This document shows, one piece after another, positions 5,624 to 8,915 of a DNA stretch of 8,915 nucleotides (its first letter is position 1; every line of letters begins with the position of its first letter). Under the pieces are notes generated by a model. It was not told the DNA's origin, made no database searches, and worked only from the letters and a program-made list of their open reading frames with translations. Origin of the DNA: CADEED01 sp035761265 (lineage in GTDB: Bacteria > Pseudomonadota > Gammaproteobacteria > Steroidobacterales > Steroidobacteraceae); the NCBI GenBank assembly GCA_035761265.1, contig DASTRL010000137.1:1-8915 (forward strand). Reading direction: 5' to 3'. The translations under genes and the position numbers were made by a program.

Positions 5624-7726
5624 CTAGTGCGCGCGATCCCAGTCCGCGAACGTCCGTCGGGATTCGGCGAGCCGCCGCAGCAGCGGCGCGACGCGCCAAT
5701 AGTCACCGCCGCCGGTGGCCGCGAGCGCCTCGATCTGTGCGACCACCCGCTCCAGCCCGAGCGCATCCGCATGGAACATGGGTCCGCCCCGCCAGCGCGG
5801 GAATCCATATCCGGAGGTCCAGATCACGTCGATGTCGGCGGCACGATAGGCGAGGCCTTCGTCGAGGATCTGCGCGCCGATGTTGACCAGCGAGAGCACG
5901 CAGCGCTGCTCGATCTCGGCATCGCTCACCGCGCGCGCAGTGATGCCGTACTGGTTGGCCAGCGCCTGCACGAGCCGCGGAAGTTCCGGATTGGGCAGCG
6001 GCGAGCGATCGCCGGGGTTGTAGCGGTAGATTCCCTCGCCGGACTTCTGGCCCAGGTGGCCGAGCGCGGTCAGTGCGTCGGAGACCACGTGGTAAGGCGG
6101 GTTGCGCGTCTCACGCTTCAGCAGTTCGGCGCGCACGCGCGTGCCCACGTCGATGCCGGCCATGTCGTTGACCCGATTCGGGCCCATCGCGAAGCCGAAG
6201 TTTTCCATGACGGCATCGATGCGTTCCGGCGCGACGCCCTGCAGCAGCATCAATTCCGCTTCGCGGAAGTAGCCGTCGAGCATCATGCGATTGCCGACGA
6301 AGCCGAAGCCGTCGCCGACCACCACGCCGACCTTGCGAAGCTTCTTGGCGAGCGCCAGGCCCGCGAGAATGGTGGCTTCCGAAGTCTCGGCGCCGCGGAC
6401 GATTTCGAGCAGGCGCATCACATTCGCGGGACTGAAGAAATGCAGTCCGATCACGCGGCCCGGGTTGCGGGTGGACGACGCGAGCGCGCTCACCGACAGG
6501 CTCGAGGTGTTGGAGGCGATGATGGCGTCCGGGCGCAGCAGCGCGTCGAGTTGCGTGAGCACCGAGCGCTTCAGGTCGAAGTCCTCGAACACCGCCTCGA
6601 TGACCAGGTCGGCGTCGCGCGCCGCGTCGAAGGACAGCGATTCGGCGATCAGCGCCTGGCGGGCCTGCGCGGTGGCCTGATCGATGCGGCCGCGTTGCAC
6701 CGCGCTGGCGTAATTGCCGCGGATGTTGCCGAGTCCGCGATCGAGCGCGGCGCGCTCCTTCTCGATGAGCGCGACGTGAATGCCGGAATCGGCCAACGCC
6801 ATGGCGATGCCGCTACCCATGGTGCCGGCGCCCACGACGGCGGCGCGACGGATATCCGCCGCGGCCCGGCCCGCGTCGAGGCCGGGAATCCGCCCGCACT
6901 CACGCTCGGCGAAGAACACGTGCCGCAGCGCGCGGGACTCCAGCGTCTCGAGCGAATCGGCGGAGAGCCGCGCTTCGAGCTCGAGCGCCTCGTCGAAGGG
7001 CAGCCGGCTCGCGGCGCGGATGGCTTCGAACACCAGCTCCTGCGTGTGACGACCCTTGAGGCCGCGCGCGTGGCGGGCGAGCGCACGCGCTTCGCCGGAT
7101 TCATCGAGCGCAGGCTGGGGCGCAGGCCGCGAACGGGTCGGGCGCGGCGCGGCACCCTGATCCACGAGCCGGCGCGCGTAACGCAGGCCGTCCTCGATGA
7201 CGTCGTCGCCGAGGATTTCGTCCAGCAATCCCATCTCCAGCGCGCGCGCGGCCGGGACGGGCGCGCCGCCGAGCAGCAGATCGAGTGCATTGTCGATGCC
7301 GACGAGCCGCGGCAGGCGCTGCGTGCCGCCGGCCCCGGGCAGGATGCCGAGGGTGATTTCCGGCATCCCGAGTCGCGTGCCGGGAGTGGCGCATCGATAG
7401 TGGCAGGCCATGGCGATCTCGAGGCCGCCGCCCAGCGGCGTGCCATGCATGGCCGCGATCACGGGCTTGGGGCAGGACTCGAGCGTCCGCAGCACCTCCG
7501 CATAGGGCGGCGGCGCAATGGTGGAACCGAGCTCGGTCAGATCGGCGCCGGACATGAAGGTGCGGCCACGGCACGCGATGAGCAGCGCATCGATGCCCGG
7601 ATCGGCCGCGGCCTGCTGCACCGCCCGCAGGAGTCCCGCGCGAACTCCCGCGTCGATGGCATTGACCGGGGGGCGATCGACCAGCGCGACGGCGATGCGG
7701 TCGCGCCTTTCGTACGAAACGCTCAA
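5624..7726 (-). CDS. Bifunctional enoyl-CoA hydratase / 3-hydroxyacyl-CoA dehydrogenase (FadB/FadJ-like)
   Basis: This 700-residue multifunctional beta-oxidation enzyme should hydrate 2-enoyl-CoA and oxidise the resulting 3-hydroxyacyl-CoA with NAD in the cytoplasm. The N-terminal crotonase domain (about 1-190) has FMSGADLTEL (57-66), and glutamates E103 (GGGLE) and E123 (MPE) 20 residues apart, as in FadB. The NAD-binding domain starts near 293 with VVGAGTMGSG, followed by SNTSSL (405-410) and the catalytic pair H429 and E441 in GLHFFSPANVMRLLEIV. Two C-terminal dehydrogenase domains follow, with GDGFGFVGNR (471-480) and YGFPRWRGGPM (640-650). I choose the TTG at 7726, which overlaps the marR stop as TTGA and has AGGA six bases upstream; the next in-frame ATG upstream (8023) lies deep inside marR, and translation from there reads out of character. 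Co-transcription with marR is likely. Substrate chain or ring type is not readable. Confidence 0.92.
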   Translation of the reverse strand: MSVSYERRDRIAVALVDRPPVNAIDAGVRAGLLRAVQQAAADPGIDALLIACRGRTFMSGADLTELGSTIAPPPYAEVLRTLESCPKPVIAAMHGTPLGGGLEIAMACHYRCATPGTRLGMPEITLGILPGAGGTQRLPRLVGIDNALDLLLGGAPVPAARALEMGLLDEILGDDVIEDGLRYARRLVDQGAAPRPTRSRPAPQPALDESGEARALARHARGLKGRHTQELVFEAIRAASRLPFDEALELEARLSADSLETLESRALRHVFFAERECGRIPGLDAGRAAADIRRAAVVGAGTMGSGIAMALADSGIHVALIEKERAALDRGLGNIRGNYASAVQRGRIDQATAQARQALIAESLSFDAARDADLVIEAVFEDFDLKRSVLTQLDALLRPDAIIASNTSSLSVSALASSTRNPGRVIGLHFFSPANVMRLLEIVRGAETSEATILAGLALAKKLRKVGVVVGDGFGFVGNRMMLDGYFREAELMLLQGVAPERIDAVMENFGFAMGPNRVNDMAGIDVGTRVRAELLKRETRNPPYHVVSDALTALGHLGQKSGEGIYRYNPGDRSPLPNPELPRLVQALANQYGITARAVSDAEIEQRCVLSLVNIGAQILDEGLAYRAADIDVIWTSGYGFPRWRGGPMFHADALGLERVVAQIEALAATGGGDYWRVAPLLRRLAESRRTFADWDRAH

Positions 7727-8208
7727 CCCAGATCCTGCAGCTTCCGCAACGCTGTCAACAGCGCCGCGAGTTCGGCGGGCTTGAACAGCGCCTTGATGCG
7801 CGCCTCGTGCTCGGCGATGCGCGCCTTCACCTTGCGCAGCCGCGCGATCCCGGCGGGCGTCAGGTACAGCTCCTGGCGGCGACGGTCCACGTCCGAACGC
7901 TTGCGGATGACGAGCCCGCGCTCTTCGAGCCGGTCGGTGATCGACATCATGGTGGCGCGATCCATGCCGAGCGCGGCGGCCACGGAAACCTGCGCGACGC
8001 CGGGATTTGCGCTGATCAGCCACAGCGTGGCAGTCTGTTTCTGCGTGAGCTCGAAGTCGGCGACGGTCGCCATGAAATCGCGGTGCATCGCACCCTGGGC
8101 GCGGCGCAGCCGATACCCGAGCAGGCCATCGAGCTCTTCGAACATGAGTTCCGACCCTTCAAATGCATCGGCGGATTCATCGGGTCTGGTGTTCGAACGG
8201 CGTGCCAT
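7723..8208 (-). CDS. MarR-family transcriptional regulator
   Basis: The 161-residue product is a typical-length MarR winged-helix dimer. Residues about 23-65 form the N-terminal dimer helices, VSVAAALGMDRATMMSITDRL (within 75-95) covers the helix-turn-helix with the recognition helix, and the wing carries the characteristic D-x-x-R-R segment at 106-110 followed by LYLTPAG. The C-terminal helices (121-160) are charged and complete the dimer interface. The start chosen is the ATG at 8208, with a weak GAGAG site upstream; the ATG at 8292 is rejected because it lies within the operator palindrome and would add a non-family extension. MarR proteins bind short palindromes and release them when bound to small phenolic, lipid or acyl-CoA ligands. 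The coupling to an acyl-CoA enzyme gene and divergence from a receptor suggest a ligand made in that pathway; this is inference. Confidence 0.92.
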   Translation of the reverse strand: MARRSNTRPDESADAFEGSELMFEELDGLLGYRLRRAQGAMHRDFMATVADFELTQKQTATLWLISANPGVAQVSVAAALGMDRATMMSITDRLEERGLVIRKRSDVDRRRQELYLTPAGIARLRKVKARIAEHEARIKALFKPAELAALLTALRKLQDLG

Positions 8209-8242
8209 CGATCGCTCTCGACTGACAGGGAAGTGGTGCGTG

Positions 8243-8271
8243 AATCTACCCGCTTGCAAAGTCGCGAGCAA
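8243..8271 (-). promoter_or_regulatory. Possible marR promoter
   Basis: On the minus strand TTGCTC (8271-8266), a 17-base spacer and TAGATT (8248-8243) make a weak sigma-70-like pair, leaving about 35 bases to the marR ATG. The matches are only partial, so the assignment is tentative. Confidence 0.25.
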
Positions 8272-8283
8272 TGCAAATAGTAT
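8254..8283 (+). promoter_or_regulatory. Possible promoter of the right-hand receptor
   Basis: TTGCAA (8254-8259), an 18-base spacer and TAGTAT (8278-8283) form a plausible sigma-70-like promoter with four of six consensus bases in each box. The -10 box overlaps the left end of the 15-bp palindrome, so a bound MarR dimer would block it. The leader to the ATG would be about 25 bases. The pairing is by eye and needs a mapped start site. Confidence 0.35.
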
Positions 8284-8294
8284 GTAGTACATAC
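8280..8294. promoter_or_regulatory. Probable MarR operator palindrome
   Basis: GTATGTA-G-TACATAC is a perfect 7+1+7 inverted repeat in the 107-bp gap between marR and the divergent receptor gene. Its length and AT-rich half-sites are usual for MarR-family operators, which commonly lie beside the regulator's own gene. It overlaps the proposed -10 of the receptor promoter and sits upstream of the proposed marR promoter. The symmetry is seen directly; the binding protein is inferred from position. Confidence 0.6.
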
Positions 8295-8315
8295 AAACAT
8301 TCCTTGGGGGGAGTC

Positions 8316-8915
8316 ATGGAAATGTTTGACGAAATGCCGAATGTGAAGAAGAGCTGGACCAACGCCCGTACGCGCTGGCCTGTGGTTTTCGGGTTCCTGC
8401 TCTACATCGGCGTTCCCGCCGGCGCGCAGCAACCCGCCACCACGGCGCAGGCAACCGAGGGCGAAACTCTGGAAGCCATCGTGGTGACGGCGCGGCGCCG
8501 CCAGGAGTCGCTGCAGGACACGCCGGTGGCAGTCACCGCGATCTCGGGGGCCGCACTCGAGCGCCAGCAGGTGGTCGGCACCACGGATCTCGACAAGATC
8601 GCGCCCAACATCCAGTTCCACAGCTACGGCACGCTGACCGGCAACAACTCCGCCGCGCAGGTGTTCATCCGCGGCATCGGCCAGACCGATGCGACACCTG
8701 CGGTGGATCCGGGCGTCGGCATCTACATCGACGATGTCTACATGGGCCGCTCGGTGGGCGGCGCCATGGACTTCCGCGACATCTCGAGCGTGCAGATCCT
8801 GCGCGGCCCGCAGGGCACGCTGTTCGGACGCAATACCATCGGCGGCGCGGTACTGCTGACCACCAACGCACCGGGCGAGGACGCCGGAAATTCGGTGCGA
8901 CTCGGTGTCGGTGAC
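8316..8915 (+). CDS. TonB-dependent outer-membrane receptor, N-terminal part only
   Basis: The first 200 codons are present and open to the window edge; a complete receptor of this kind is usually 700-900 residues. A run of G and GGAG lies just before the ATG at 8316; an in-frame ATG at 8322 is a close alternative. The signal sequence has a hydrophobic core at about 21-35 and probable cleavage after GA at 37. The TonB box is ETLEAIVVTA (50-59). The plug domain (about 66-184) shows PNIQF, VFIRGIGQTD, VGIYIDDVYMGRSVGG and VQILRGPQGTLFGRNTIGGAV, the strongly conserved end-of-plug signature. The protein imports an unknown ligand through the outer membrane. Divergence from marR and a beta-oxidation enzyme gene suggests a hydrophobic or acid substrate that is degraded as a CoA ester, rather than iron; that is inference from the neighbours. 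Confidence 0.95.
   Translation, partial: MEMFDEMPNVKKSWTNARTRWPVVFGFLLYIGVPAGAQQPATTAQATEGETLEAIVVTARRRQESLQDTPVAVTAISGAALERQQVVGTTDLDKIAPNIQFHSYGTLTGNNSAAQVFIRGIGQTDATPAVDPGVGIYIDDVYMGRSVGGAMDFRDISSVQILRGPQGTLFGRNTIGGAVLLTTNAPGEDAGNSVRLGVGD

Noticed and set aside
7727..8023. Upstream ATG start for the FadB/FadJ-like gene
   Set aside because: It would run through most of marR in another frame, giving an arginine-rich, non-family N-terminus. The crotonase domain begins right after the TTG at 7726.
5621..8287. Open frame of 888 codons on the plus strand
   Set aside because: It is antisense to the FadB/FadJ-like and marR genes, which show clear catalytic and DNA-binding motifs. The plus-strand translation has no family features.
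8209..8292. Upstream ATG start for marR
   Set aside because: It lies inside the 15-bp palindrome and would leave no room for a marR leader. The ATG at 8208 gives a normal-length MarR protein.

Overview
The window is a high-GC stretch of bacterial chromosome. Two partial TonB-dependent outer-membrane receptors at its ends, periplasmic or lipoprotein-type carbohydrate export signals, and a FadB/FadJ-type multifunctional enzyme point to a Gram-negative proteobacterium. Receptor-rich oligotrophs of the Steroidobacteraceae/Xanthomonadales kind, or sphingomonads, fit best; this is inferred from gene style and not from a marker gene. I see no rRNA, tRNA, CRISPR array or intact mobile element.

Left half (1-5617): a probable plant-polysaccharide (arabinose-containing) utilisation locus. 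A TonB-dependent receptor on the minus strand, lacking only its C-terminal end, diverges from an exported GH51 alpha-L-arabinofuranosidase on the plus strand. The GH51 stop codon overlaps the start of a DgoR-like GntR/FCD regulator (ATGA). The roughly 400-bp divergent region holds a perfect 20-bp palindrome of the LacI-family operator type and several hairpins. One hairpin is a 13-bp perfect inverted repeat whose arms resemble the right end of IS200/IS605 (TnpB) elements.

Right half (5624-8915): a probable acyl-CoA degradation module. A marR-type regulator and a 700-residue enoyl-CoA hydratase/3-hydroxyacyl-CoA dehydrogenase lie on the minus strand, overlapping by 4 bp (TTGA). They diverge from a second TonB-dependent receptor (N-terminal 200 residues present). 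A perfect 7+1+7 palindrome between marR and the receptor overlaps the likely receptor promoter, so the MarR protein probably controls both directions. The two halves meet tail to tail with only 6 bp between stop codons.

The genes belong to familiar families. The points most worth checking are in the two divergent control regions, and in the pairing of receptor, regulator and enzyme in each half, which suggests two substrate-specific uptake and catabolism units.
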